Position numbers and translations under genes: made by a program. The notes below the pieces were generated by a model, which saw nothing but the letters and a program-made list of their open reading frames with translations, ran no database searches and was not told where the DNA came from. A DNA stretch of 64,000 bases. Origin: Methylobacillus gramineus. GTDB taxonomy: Bacteria; Pseudomonadota; Gammaproteobacteria; Burkholderiales; Methylophilaceae. Location of the stretch: the NCBI RefSeq assembly GCF_020532675.1, contig NZ_JAJAVE010000002.1, positions 1-64,000 on the forward strand. The letters run 5' to 3'. Shown here in pieces: positions 10,586-19,177 of the stretch (positions within the stretch are counted from its first letter, which is position 1; every line of letters begins with the position of its first letter).

Positions 10586-10662
10586 CGGGGTGTAGCGTAG
10601 CCTGGTAGCGCGCCTGCTTTGGGAGCAGGATGTCGGGAGTTCGAATCTCTCCACCCCGACCA
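10586..10662 (+). tRNA. tRNA-Pro (anticodon TGG)
   Basis: The acceptor stem CGGGGTG pairs with CACCCCG and an encoded ACCA ends the gene. The anticodon arm CCTGC-TTTGGGA-GCAGG places TGG at the anticodon. The T arm has GTTCGAATC. It is the first of three tRNA genes in one cluster. Confidence 0.95.
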
Positions 10663-10693
10663 GTTTCAAAAAATGTCTAGATTGCCCGACAAT

Positions 10694-10770
10694 CTGCCCG
10701 TAGCTCAATCGGATAGAGCACCAGCCTTCTAAGCTGGGGGTTACAGGTTCGATTCCTGTCGGGCAGGCCA
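10694..10770 (+). tRNA. tRNA-Arg (anticodon TCT)
   Basis: The acceptor stem CTGCCCG pairs with CGGGCAG, followed by GCCA. The anticodon arm CCAGC-CTTCTAA-GCTGG gives TCT, which reads AGA/AGG codons. It is 31 bases after tRNA-Pro and probably shares its transcript. Confidence 0.95.
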
Positions 10771-10794
10771 TTTTCTGGTTCCCCAGTTTCAATG

Positions 10795-10870
10795 GTGGCT
10801 GTAGCTCAGTTGGTAGAGTCCTGGATTGTGATTCCAGTTGTCGTGGGTTCGAGTCCCATCAGCCACCCCA
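10795..10870 (+). tRNA. tRNA-His (anticodon GTG)
   Basis: The acceptor stem GTGGCTG pairs with CAGCCAC and an encoded CCCA ends the gene. The anticodon arm CTGGA-TTGTGAT-TCCAG gives GTG. A G precedes the acceptor stem at 10794, as expected for the G-1 of tRNA-His. It is the last gene of the tRNA cluster. Confidence 0.95.
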
Positions 10871-10964
10871 TCAATGTTCTATATTAAAATTCCAATAGCA
10901 GTCAGCGTGTATCTGCGTATTACTTTCCAATGCATTACGTCAAAAGCAGGTGATGTGATGCAGG

Positions 10965-11019
10965 AAAGCTCTTATGGATAGTGGCTTAAATAAAGGCTGA
11001 GCTTTTTTACAAGCCACTA
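10965..11019 (+). terminator. Terminator region after the tRNA cluster, with two alternative stems
   Basis: AAAGCTC (10965-10971) pairs with GAGCTTT (10999-11005) and runs into TTTTTT (11003-11008), a plausible terminator with a long loop. A second perfect nine-base stem, TAGTGGCTT (10979-10987) with AAGCCACTA (11011-11019), interlocks with it. The two stems can form only as alternatives or as a pseudoknot. The second stem may serve the convergent minus-strand gene. Confidence 0.5.
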
Positions 11020-11026
11020 ACCATCA

Positions 11027-11323
11027 TTACTCTTCGTCGTACTCCTCTTCCTCATCTCCCGCATTATCAATAAAGCCTTGTACATCATCGACAGTGATGC
11101 CTGTGCCATTATTAATGGATTCGATTTTTTTCGATGAAAAGGCCAATACCTCGGTGGCAACATGTTCTGCCGAGTATTGGTTGATCCTGTAGATGAGCGA
11201 CTCCATGAACTCGGCAAAAGTCGTATCTTCCGTTACCACTTCATAGGTGTGATCCAGCGCAATTTGGGCGATGGATGGAAAATAGTCGTTGATGGCATTG
11301 ATGGCGTTTTCGTCTAGAGACAT
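11027..11323 (-). CDS. Small acidic hypothetical protein
   Basis: I do not recognise this family. The 98 residues start MSLDENAINAINDYFPSI, contain a predicted helical core, and end in a strongly acidic tail (GDEEEEYDEE). There is no signal peptide, membrane segment or cysteine, which suggests a soluble cytoplasmic protein. The start at 11323 has TGAGGAATT eight bases upstream. An in-frame GTG at 11359 would add 12 residues but lacks a good ribosome binding site. It is transcribed divergently from the response regulator gene at 11485, so the two may share a control region. No function can be assigned. Confidence 0.6.
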   Translation of the reverse strand: MSLDENAINAINDYFPSIAQIALDHTYEVVTEDTTFAEFMESLIYRINQYSAEHVATEVLAFSSKKIESINNGTGITVDDVQGFIDNAGDEEEEYDEE

Positions 11324-11484
11324 AGCTAATTCCTCATGAATGGTCGGATAATTATCCACTAAAGTGCGTGAGGCTTCTTAATTTCTCACATTACCCGCAT
11401 GTCTAGGCGCTTGCCTTGTGTGATTTGGGGGATGTGCTTATAGTAGCGCCATGAAATTCACACTTTCACCGCCCAGATTTTTTC

Positions 11485-12942
11485 ATGAAAGCTGCCTTGA
11501 TGGCTGAACAGCGCCCCGCATTAATCATTATTGATGACGATCCACTGATCACAGATACCTTACATTATCTGTTGGGCAAGGATTTTGAAGTCTATGTGGC
11601 CGAATCACGTGCCCAGGCAAAGAGTCTGTTGCGGCAGCTGGAAGAGCCACCTTCATTGGCCCTAGTTGATCTTGGCTTGCCCCCAGTACCCCACAAGCCT
11701 GATGAAGGCTTCAAGGTCATTGGCGAGTTGCTGGCGCATGCGCCTACGATGAAGATACTGGTGCTGTCTGGCCAGAATGAAGAGGTTAACGTTAAACACG
11801 CACTGGCATTGGGCGCGGTAGATTTTATTCCCAAGCCGTGCAATGTCGAACGCTTGCGCGAGCTATTGCATAATGCCTTGAAGTTGCAAGATGCAGAGTT
11901 GGGCGAAGAGCTTAAAGCGCAGGAGGGTTGCGGTCTGCTCGGTGATAGTCTGCCCATGCAAACCCTGCGTACGCAGATGACGCAATTTGCTGATGCACCT
12001 TTCCCTGTGTTGATAGAGGGGGAGTCAGGTAGTGGCAAGGAGTTGGTTGCCAATTGCCTGCATCGATTGAGTCGGCGCTCTCAACAGCCTTATCTTTCTA
12101 TCAATTGCGCTGCGATTTCGCCCACCTTGGCGGAGTCCATCCTGTTTGGGCATGGCAAAGGCTCCTTTACCGGGGCAGCCAATGCCCATAGCGGATACTT
12201 TGAAGATGCCGGTGAAGGCACCTTGTTCCTGGATGAAATTGGTGAGCTGCCTCTTGAGCTACAAGCGAAGCTATTACGTGTGCTGGAAAACGGTGAATAC
12301 CAGCGGATTGGTGAAACGCAGACCAGGCGCAGCCGTGCACGGATCGTTGCGGCAACCAATCGTGATTTGCGTGAAGAGGTACGTGCCGGGCATTTCCGGA
12401 TCGATCTCTACCATCGTCTCAGTGTGTTCTCGGTACGGGTTCCGCCATTGCGGGATCTGGAAGAGGATCGCTATCTTCTGTTGGAGCATTTCAACAGTTT
12501 CTACTCGCGCGAGACCGCACAAAAACCGTTTGAACTGGACGACAAGGCAAGACAGCGCTGGCTGGGTTACCACTTTCCCGGCAATGTGCGTGAATTGCGC
12601 AATATCATTATCCGCCTGATTGCAAAATATTCGGGGCGTGTGGTGACTGATGTGCAACTGGCAGCTGAGCTGGATCTGATGCATGCCGGCATGACTACAG
12701 GAGCGGTGGAGGCGTCATTGGCAACGGATGATGCTTCCATGGCGAACCAGGCATATAAACACCTGCAGACTCAGGCCAATGTCAACCTGGACCAGGTGCT
12801 GAAGTCCTGGGAGCGTGCCTATGTGGATGCTGCAATGAAAATTACGCATGGCAATCTGAGCCAGGCAGCCAAGCTGTTGGGGATTAACCGTACAACTTTG
12901 TACAGTCGCATCCAATTGCAGCAGGACTTCAAAGGCGAATAG
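11485..12942 (+). CDS. Sigma-54-dependent response regulator, PrsR-like
   Basis: This 485-residue regulator has three domains. The receiver (12-130) has the acidic pair Asp17/Asp18, phosphoacceptor Asp62 in LVDLGLPP, and Lys117 in FIPKPC. The central AAA+ domain has Walker A GESGSGKE near 179-186, the sigma-54 contact loop GSFTGA (consensus GAFTGA) near 226-231, and Walker B GTLFLDEIGE. A Fis-type helix-turn-helix (NLSQAAKLLGINRTTLYSRI) ends the protein. The receiver style DLGLPPxP...EGF resembles PrsR, the activator linked to PEP-CTERM genes. No sensor kinase is adjacent. It heads the pilus-like gene run and overlaps the next gene by one base, so it probably controls that operon. Confidence 0.88.
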   Translation: MKAALMAEQRPALIIIDDDPLITDTLHYLLGKDFEVYVAESRAQAKSLLRQLEEPPSLALVDLGLPPVPHKPDEGFKVIGELLAHAPTMKILVLSGQNEEVNVKHALALGAVDFIPKPCNVERLRELLHNALKLQDAELGEELKAQEGCGLLGDSLPMQTLRTQMTQFADAPFPVLIEGESGSGKELVANCLHRLSRRSQQPYLSINCAAISPTLAESILFGHGKGSFTGAANAHSGYFEDAGEGTLFLDEIGELPLELQAKLLRVLENGEYQRIGETQTRRSRARIVAATNRDLREEVRAGHFRIDLYHRLSVFSVRVPPLRDLEEDRYLLLEHFNSFYSRETAQKPFELDDKARQRWLGYHFPGNVRELRNIIIRLIAKYSGRVVTDVQLAAELDLMHAGMTTGAVEASLATDDASMANQAYKHLQTQANVNLDQVLKSWERAYVDAAMKITHGNLSQAAKLLGINRTTLYSRIQLQQDFKGE

Positions 12943-14291
12943 TGTATTACGCCCATTTCGGCTTGAAAGAGCCGCCATTCAAGATCACACCGAATACGGA
13001 TTTCTTCTTTTCAGGAGGCAATCGGGGTGCGGTGCTTGAGGCATTGCTCTATGCCATTACCAGTGGCGAAGGCATCGTCAAGGTGGTGGGCGAAGTGGGT
13101 AGCGGTAAAACCATGCTATGTCGCATGCTGCAGACCATGTTGCCTCCCCAGGTAGAAAGCGTTTACCTGGCGAATCCCAGCATGGCGCCGGAAGACGTGT
13201 TGCAAGCAATTGCGCTGGAGTTACAGCTGGTGCTCCCGGCAAATGCAGACCGTCTGCAAGTCATGCAGGCGTTGCAGCGTTATTTGCTGGAAAAACATGA
13301 AGCAGGAAAGCACGTCGTTGTTTTTGTTGAGGAGGCTCAGGGCATGCCGTTGGCAACCCTGGAGGAAATTCGCTTGCTGACCAATCTGGAAACGCGGCAT
13401 GATAAATTGCTGCAGATTGTGCTGTTTGGTCAGCCAGAGCTGGATGAAAACCTTGACCAGCGTCATATCCGCCAACTGAAAGAGCGCATTACCCACAGCT
13501 TTTATTTGGGGCCATTGCAAGAAAACGAAATTGCCGAGTATTTGATCTTCCGTTTGAGGGCTGCTGGTTATTTTGGCCCCCCTTTGTTTACCAAGGCTGC
13601 GATACGCTTGCTGTCTCGCACAGCGCAAGGGTTGGTGCGACGTGTCAATATCCTGGCCGACAAAGCCTTGTTATCTGCATTTGCAGCCAATGTGTATCAG
13701 GTTGATCAGAGGCATGTGCGAGCCGCCATCCAGGATAGTGAGTTTGCTGCAGCATTGCCTCCTAACAAGCGAGGTGTGAACCTACTGCTAGGTGCGGCAT
13801 GTTTAGTATTGCTCACGGTGTTTGGGAGCTTGACCTGGTTGTGGTTACATCAGCCTCATGTGGATGATGCACAGGTGGCGAGCAGTCAACAGCCGGAAAC
13901 TGTAGTGGCGGAAGCAGAGCCGATAGATACATCAGGTAATATTGTTTCTGATGTGCATCACAATGTATTGCTTGAAGATAGGCTAGCATCCACCGATGCC
14001 TGGCTGGAGCAGCAGTCAGAGGGGGGCGTGACCATCCAGCTGATGCGTAGCGAGGATGAGGATGCGGTCAATCAGCAGCTGAAAGAGCTGACCAGCGTGC
14101 TAGAGCTGGATAATATTCATGCCATTCGGACTAAAGTTGAGTCAAAAGCTTTCGTTAGCGTATTGTATGGCGCATATTCGAGTCGTCAGGATGCCGCGAC
14201 GGCACTGAGATTGTTACCCGAGTCGGCCGCCGCCATGCCACAATTGCGGACAATCGCAGGAATCAGGGAAGAAGTGAAGCAACATCAATAG
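12942..14291 (+). CDS. mshM: MshM/ExeA-type AAA ATPase with C-terminal SPOR-like region
   Basis: The 449-residue protein begins YYAHFGLKEPPFKITPN, the hallmark of ExeA/GspA/MshM ATPases that help place secretins or pili. Walker A GEVGSGKT is at 50-57 and Walker B VVVFVEEAQ near 124-132. A transmembrane helix at about 279-301 (LLLGAACLVLLTVFGSLTWL) puts the C-terminal 145 residues in the periplasm. The last 90 (VTIQLMRSEDED... SVLYGAYSSRQDAATAL) look like a SPOR peptidoglycan-binding fold. Its GTG start overlaps the preceding stop (TAGTG), so it is translationally coupled to the regulator. A related ATPase also occurs in PEP-CTERM loci, so the exact subfamily is uncertain. Confidence 0.85.
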   Translation: MYYAHFGLKEPPFKITPNTDFFFSGGNRGAVLEALLYAITSGEGIVKVVGEVGSGKTMLCRMLQTMLPPQVESVYLANPSMAPEDVLQAIALELQLVLPANADRLQVMQALQRYLLEKHEAGKHVVVFVEEAQGMPLATLEEIRLLTNLETRHDKLLQIVLFGQPELDENLDQRHIRQLKERITHSFYLGPLQENEIAEYLIFRLRAAGYFGPPLFTKAAIRLLSRTAQGLVRRVNILADKALLSAFAANVYQVDQRHVRAAIQDSEFAAALPPNKRGVNLLLGAACLVLLTVFGSLTWLWLHQPHVDDAQVASSQQPETVVAEAEPIDTSGNIVSDVHHNVLLEDRLASTDAWLEQQSEGGVTIQLMRSEDEDAVNQQLKELTSVLELDNIHAIRTKVESKAFVSVLYGAYSSRQDAATALRLLPESAAAMPQLRTIAGIREEVKQHQ

Positions 14292-14362
14292 CTTCGTTGC
14301 AATCGCATCTGGATTGTGGGATAAATCTCTGCAAATCATTACATTAAAAATAAGGGGGTATT

Positions 14363-16198
14363 TTGCCCGGTCAGCTGCATAAAATTGCCAGTATCTTGAT
14401 CCTGCCATTGCTTGGCCTGGCAAGTTGCGCTCATCAGTCCACAGTATCTCCTTCCACTGGGCATATTTCCGAGTCCACTGCAGTGCCAGTTGCGCCCGCC
14501 AGCATTCCGAAGCCAGTGAAAAACACCACCTTTTTGCCACCTCCCACCCCTCGAGTCAAAGAACAAACCTATAGCGTCGTGGTGAACGATGTCCCGGTAA
14601 AGGAGATATTGTTTGCGCTGGCCAGGGAAAGCAAACTCAATATTGATATTCATCCTGCCATACAGGGGCGGGTGACCTTGAATGCGGTGGACCAGACCTT
14701 ATCCGCGATTCTGGAACGGCTTGCCAAGCAAGTGGATCTGACTTACAGGGTGGATGGGCATGTGCTGAGCATCACACCGGACATGCCGGTGTTGCGCAGT
14801 TACAAAGTGGATTACGTCAACATGTCGCGTGATACCACAGGCTTTATTGGCGCTGCTGCTGAAATTGCCAGTACCGGGCGTAGCGCCTCGACGACTAGTG
14901 GTGGTGCAGGTGGTGGCTCAACAAGTGGTTCCTCATCTGGCACAGGAGCCGCAAACAGTTCAAGAACTGCAGTGAATAGTCTGGCGACTAACCATTTCTG
15001 GGAAACCCTCATTCAGAACCTGAAGGACATTCTTACCGAGACCGATAAAGAGGTCATTATTACCCGCAGTGGTACAGCGGCATCTCAACAAGCTGCTGAA
15101 GTCGCTGCTGCAGAGAATGGTGACAGGGCTGCCACGCAACAAGCCCCCTCGCGGAATGTGACGCAAGAGCGTGAGGAAGCACGTACAGAGTACAAGACCC
15201 TATTTGCTGCCACGGTCATTGCTAGCCCGGAAACGGGGATTGTCAGTGTGCGTGCGACGCATCGTCAGCATGAGAGGGTGCAAGAATTTCTCGATAAGGT
15301 CATGAGCAGTGCCAAGCGGCAAGTCTTGATAGAGGCCTCTATTGTTGAGGTAACACTCAATGATACTTATCAAGCTGGGATTGATTGGACCAAGTTGGGT
15401 AATGGTTTCAATATGACGAATCAATTAGGCTTGAGTACCTTGCTTGCGCCTGCGGGTGTGGCGGGGACAGCAGGTACGACATTGCCTTTTAGTATTGGCT
15501 ATTCCAGTGATAACAGCAGCGTGGATTTTAATTTACGGCTATTGCAGCGATTTGGCGATACCAAGGTGCTATCCAGCCCTAAATTGATGGTGCTGAATAA
15601 CCAGACCGCGGTTATGAAGGTGGTAGATAACCTGGTTTATTTTACGATCCAATCCCAGGTGTCTCAGGGGGTTGGTCAAGGCTCTACGAATTTACAATCA
15701 GTCACTACAACACCTAATACTGTGCCTGTGGGTATGGTGATGAGTGTGACGCCACAAATCAATGATGCCGGGCAGGTCAATATCAATGTGCGCCCGACCA
15801 TTTCTCGTGTCTTGAGTTACGTGGATGATCCTAATCCGCAATTAACCTTAACCAATGGAACTACCACGACCAGAATCGAGAGCCGGATTCCACAAATCCA
15901 GGTACGTGAGTTTGAGTCTGTCTTGCGGGTGAATAGTGGCGATACTGCTGTGTTGGGTGGCTTGATGCAGGACAATGTGCAGCAGGCGACAGATAAGGTG
16001 CCTGGCATTGCCAAGCTGCCATTGGTAGGCAAGCTATTTACCGCGCGCAGCAATTTTAATGTCAAGACCGAACTGGTGATTTTCCTGCGTCCTGTGGTGA
16101 TCCAGAATGCCAGCCTGGAAAGTGATGAACTGACTACTTATAAGCAGTATCTCCCGGCACAACAATTGCAGAAACTGATCAATGAGTCTGTTAATTAA
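14363..16198 (+). CDS. mshL: MshL-type secretin lipoprotein
   Basis: The protein forms the outer-membrane gate of an MSHA-like pilus or secretion machine. A lipoprotein signal with lipobox LASC (Cys22) starts the 611 residues. An N0/N1-type domain follows at about 65-150 (YSVVVNDVPVKEILFALARE), then a Gly/Ser-rich linker (about 170-195) and the secretin barrel domain, ending with VLGGLMQDN and VPGIAKLPLVGKLF. The TTG start at 14363 is supported by AAGGGGG at 14352-14358 and by the signal peptide. It lies 71 bases after the ATPase gene, and its end overlaps the next gene by 17 bases. Confidence 0.92.
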   Translation: MPGQLHKIASILILPLLGLASCAHQSTVSPSTGHISESTAVPVAPASIPKPVKNTTFLPPPTPRVKEQTYSVVVNDVPVKEILFALARESKLNIDIHPAIQGRVTLNAVDQTLSAILERLAKQVDLTYRVDGHVLSITPDMPVLRSYKVDYVNMSRDTTGFIGAAAEIASTGRSASTTSGGAGGGSTSGSSSGTGAANSSRTAVNSLATNHFWETLIQNLKDILTETDKEVIITRSGTAASQQAAEVAAAENGDRAATQQAPSRNVTQEREEARTEYKTLFAATVIASPETGIVSVRATHRQHERVQEFLDKVMSSAKRQVLIEASIVEVTLNDTYQAGIDWTKLGNGFNMTNQLGLSTLLAPAGVAGTAGTTLPFSIGYSSDNSSVDFNLRLLQRFGDTKVLSSPKLMVLNNQTAVMKVVDNLVYFTIQSQVSQGVGQGSTNLQSVTTTPNTVPVGMVMSVTPQINDAGQVNINVRPTISRVLSYVDDPNPQLTLTNGTTTTRIESRIPQIQVREFESVLRVNSGDTAVLGGLMQDNVQQATDKVPGIAKLPLVGKLFTARSNFNVKTELVIFLRPVVIQNASLESDELTTYKQYLPAQQLQKLINESVN

Positions 16199-17381
16199 AG
16201 CGCTGCAAAAAGCCGAGAATGGCAAGAATGATCAGCAACTGGATAAGGCTGAGGTAGAGGACTTTTTGCTGGAGCTGGCCCCGGTCGGGGCTTCTGAATA
16301 TGATCCCCGGGCGGGATTGTCGACTAGTCGAGAAACTACCGCGAAAAGCAGCCCCGATACAGCCGCTTCTTCCAGTCAGCAGGTGGCAGCCAAGTTGCTG
16401 GCAGCAAAATCTACCGGGCCAGTAAGGGTGGACTCCCGCATTTCTCCCTTAGTGTTGGGATTCTTGTTACTGGGTTTGATTCTGGCGATTGGTGCTGGGT
16501 TTTTCTGGTACCTGAATTCCCTGACACAACCCGAAGTAATTGTGCCGCGACCAGTGGCACTCAAGCCAGTAGACGTGCCGGAGGTGCCTGCTCAGCTAGA
16601 ATCGGAGCTGGTGGCACCGCCAGAAGAGAATGTTGAGACTAAGGCAGCATTGGCAGGGCCAGTTGAACCAGTACAAAAACCAGACACTATTGCAGCAGCA
16701 CCATTAGCTAATCCACGACTACCCACTGCGGCCAAGCCAGTTATGGCATTTGGTGAGCCGGTGGAACCTAATGCGAACAGCAATGTGCAAATCAGCCGTA
16801 ACCGTCCAGTTACCGGCATCAACAGCACCGTCATGCTGGCCTATCAGGCATTTAATCGAGGGGATGATGCCGGTGCGCAACAGGCTTATCGTCAGGTATT
16901 ACAGAGTGATGCGCGCAATGTCGATGCTTTGCTGGGGATGGCGGCCATTGCCGCTCGGCAGCAGCGGTATCAGGATGCGCTGGGGTGGTATGCAAAGGTG
17001 CAGGAAATTGAGCCTCGTAATAACATTGCGCAAGCAGCAAAACTTGAATTGCTGGGGCAAGGCGATCCATTGACGAGCGAGTCAAGGCTGAAGAGCATGA
17101 TTGCCCAGCAGCCCGAAGCGGCTTATTTGCAGGCAGCCCTGGGTAATCTCTATGCTGAGCAGGCACAATGGCCTCTGGCCCAGCAAGCATATTTTCAAGC
17201 GCATCATTTAGATGCGGCCAATCCTGAATATGCGTTTAATCTGGCGATCAGCCTGGATCAATTAGGCAAGTCAGTCCTTGCGCTACAATATTATCGTCAG
17301 ACCCAAGCATTATTGGCGGTACGAAATTCTGCTGCTGTGGATAGAGCACAGCTTGAGGTGAGAATCCAGCAGCTCCAATAA
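16182..17381 (+). CDS. mshN: MshN-like TPR protein, inner-membrane anchored
   Basis: The 399-residue protein starts MSLLIKALQKAENGK, a segment common to MshN and similar secretion-locus proteins. One transmembrane helix lies at about 87-113 (PLVLGFLLLGLILAIGAGFF). A Pro/Ala/Glu-rich stretch follows, then TPR repeats from about 210 to the end (AYQAFNRGDDAGAQQAYRQV, LGMAAIAARQQRYQDALGWY). By topology the TPR part is periplasmic, where it could stabilise the secretin or pilus channel. The start lies inside the end of mshL (17-base overlap), so the genes are coupled. Confidence 0.82.
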   Translation: MSLLIKALQKAENGKNDQQLDKAEVEDFLLELAPVGASEYDPRAGLSTSRETTAKSSPDTAASSSQQVAAKLLAAKSTGPVRVDSRISPLVLGFLLLGLILAIGAGFFWYLNSLTQPEVIVPRPVALKPVDVPEVPAQLESELVAPPEENVETKAALAGPVEPVQKPDTIAAAPLANPRLPTAAKPVMAFGEPVEPNANSNVQISRNRPVTGINSTVMLAYQAFNRGDDAGAQQAYRQVLQSDARNVDALLGMAAIAARQQRYQDALGWYAKVQEIEPRNNIAQAAKLELLGQGDPLTSESRLKSMIAQQPEAAYLQAALGNLYAEQAQWPLAQQAYFQAHHLDAANPEYAFNLAISLDQLGKSVLALQYYRQTQALLAVRNSAAVDRAQLEVRIQQLQ

Positions 17382-17466
17382 CCAGCTATCCGCTCATAGG
17401 ATGTCTGGTTAGATAACAAGCCTGGGCCCTGGCCTGGGCAATAACCAAGATAAAGACCCGCATTTC

Positions 17467-19170
17467 ATGGTAGAACAGCGTCGCAAGCTCCGGTTGGGCG
17501 AATTGATGGTACAGCAGGGCCTGATCAGTCAGGACCAATTGCGTATTGCCCTGATGGAGCAGGATCAAAGCAATATTCCACTGGGTAGGCAACTGGTACG
17601 CCTGGGATTTGTCACCGAAGCGATGGTGCGCGACCTGGTGGCGCATACCATAGGCCAGGAAAGTATAGACCTGGCGACAGTGGTTGCTGATGGAGAAGCC
17701 TTGCGCATGGTGCAGGAGGGTTTTGCCCGCCGCTATCACTTGTTGCCAGTGGCCTATGATGCCCTCAGTAATCAACTGACGGTCGCCATGTCCGATATGT
17801 TCAATGTGGTAGCGCTGGATCAATTGCGTGCCATTATTGGTGGCCAGATACAAGTCAAACCGGTGCTCGCTGCAGAGGCGCAGCTTGAAGAATATATTGA
17901 CCAGTTTTACGGCTATGAGCTATCAGTTGATGGCATTTTGCGCGAGATCGAAACCGGTGAAATTGATTATCAAAGCCTGCAGACCGGAGGTGACGAATAT
18001 ACCCAGCCGGTAGTGCGATTGGTCGGGGCATTGCTGATGGATGCGGTCAAGCGTGGTGCCTCTGATATCCACTTTGAACCTGAATATGCATTTCTACGCA
18101 TCCGTTATCGTATTGATGGCGTGTTGCAGCAGATACGCAGCCTGCACAAGACTTACTGGCCTGGGATAGCAGTACGGCTCAAGGTCATCAGTGGTATGGA
18201 TATCGCGGAAACGCGTTCCCCTCAGGATGGTCGTCTGAATATGAATTTGTCAGGGCGGCCTATCGATTTTCGTGTCGCCAGCCATCCCACCATCCATGGT
18301 GAAAATATCGTGTTGCGGGTACTGGACCGCGAGAAGTCCATCATCCCACTTGAGCGCATGGGCTTGCGTGACCATACGCTTGAGGAACTCAAGCTCATGA
18401 TGACCCGCCCGGAAGGCATCCTGGTGGTGACCGGGCCAACGGGTAGCGGTAAAACAACCACGCTTTACTCCTTGCTGTCTTTTCAGAACACCGAGGCTGT
18501 GAACATCATGACACTGGAAGATCCAGTGGAATATCCTGTGACCATGATGCGGCAGACCTCAGTAGCGGAAGTAAACAAGGTGGATTTTGCCAATGGCATA
18601 CGCTCCATCATGCGGCAAGACCCGGACATCATCCTGGTGGGGGAAGTACGGGATGCAGATACGGCCACCATGGCATTTCGCGCGGCCATGACCGGTCATC
18701 AGGTCTTCACTACACTGCATACCAATTCAGCGTTGGGTACCTTCCCGCGCTTGCTCGATATTGGCATTTCGCCGGACATCATGGCGGGCAATATCATAGG
18801 CGTGGTGGCGCAACGCCTGGTGCGTGTGCTATGTCCGGAATGTAAAGAGGCTTACTCACCGAATGATGATGAACGTAAATTGCTGGCGGACAAAGCCAGG
18901 CCAGATATCAGGATTTACAGGCCAGTCGGCTGCAAGCAATGTTCTCACAGCGGTTACCGTGGACGGATGGCCATCATGGAGTTGCTGCGCATAGACAGTG
19001 ATATGGACTCACTGATTGCCCGGCGTGCGCATTTTGATGAAATGCGCACCATGGCATTGGAAAAAGGATTTACCACCCTGGCAGAAGATGGCATCCGGCG
19101 CATAGTAGAAGGGCATACCAGCCTGGCTGAAGTGATGCGCGTGATTGATTTGACCAGTCGCGTCAGGTAA
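17467..19170 (+). CDS. mshE: MshE/GspE-type assembly ATPase with c-di-GMP-binding N-terminus
   Basis: This 567-residue cytoplasmic ATPase powers pilus or pseudopilus assembly. The N-terminal domain carries RLGELMVQQGLISQDQL then LGRQLVRLGFVTE (residues 9-51), which fits the MshEN motif known to bind c-di-GMP in Vibrio MshE. The ATPase core has Walker A GPTGSGKT near 323-330, an Asp box, Walker B ILVGEVRDADTA and the His box TTLHTNSA. Two cysteine pairs (CPEC near 456 and CKQC near 489) form the usual zinc site. It is followed by the platform gene after seven bases. Confidence 0.93.
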   Translation: MVEQRRKLRLGELMVQQGLISQDQLRIALMEQDQSNIPLGRQLVRLGFVTEAMVRDLVAHTIGQESIDLATVVADGEALRMVQEGFARRYHLLPVAYDALSNQLTVAMSDMFNVVALDQLRAIIGGQIQVKPVLAAEAQLEEYIDQFYGYELSVDGILREIETGEIDYQSLQTGGDEYTQPVVRLVGALLMDAVKRGASDIHFEPEYAFLRIRYRIDGVLQQIRSLHKTYWPGIAVRLKVISGMDIAETRSPQDGRLNMNLSGRPIDFRVASHPTIHGENIVLRVLDREKSIIPLERMGLRDHTLEELKLMMTRPEGILVVTGPTGSGKTTTLYSLLSFQNTEAVNIMTLEDPVEYPVTMMRQTSVAEVNKVDFANGIRSIMRQDPDIILVGEVRDADTATMAFRAAMTGHQVFTTLHTNSALGTFPRLLDIGISPDIMAGNIIGVVAQRLVRVLCPECKEAYSPNDDERKLLADKARPDIRIYRPVGCKQCSHSGYRGRMAIMELLRIDSDMDSLIARRAHFDEMRTMALEKGFTTLAEDGIRRIVEGHTSLAEVMRVIDLTSRVR

Positions 19171-19177
19171 CACGGCA

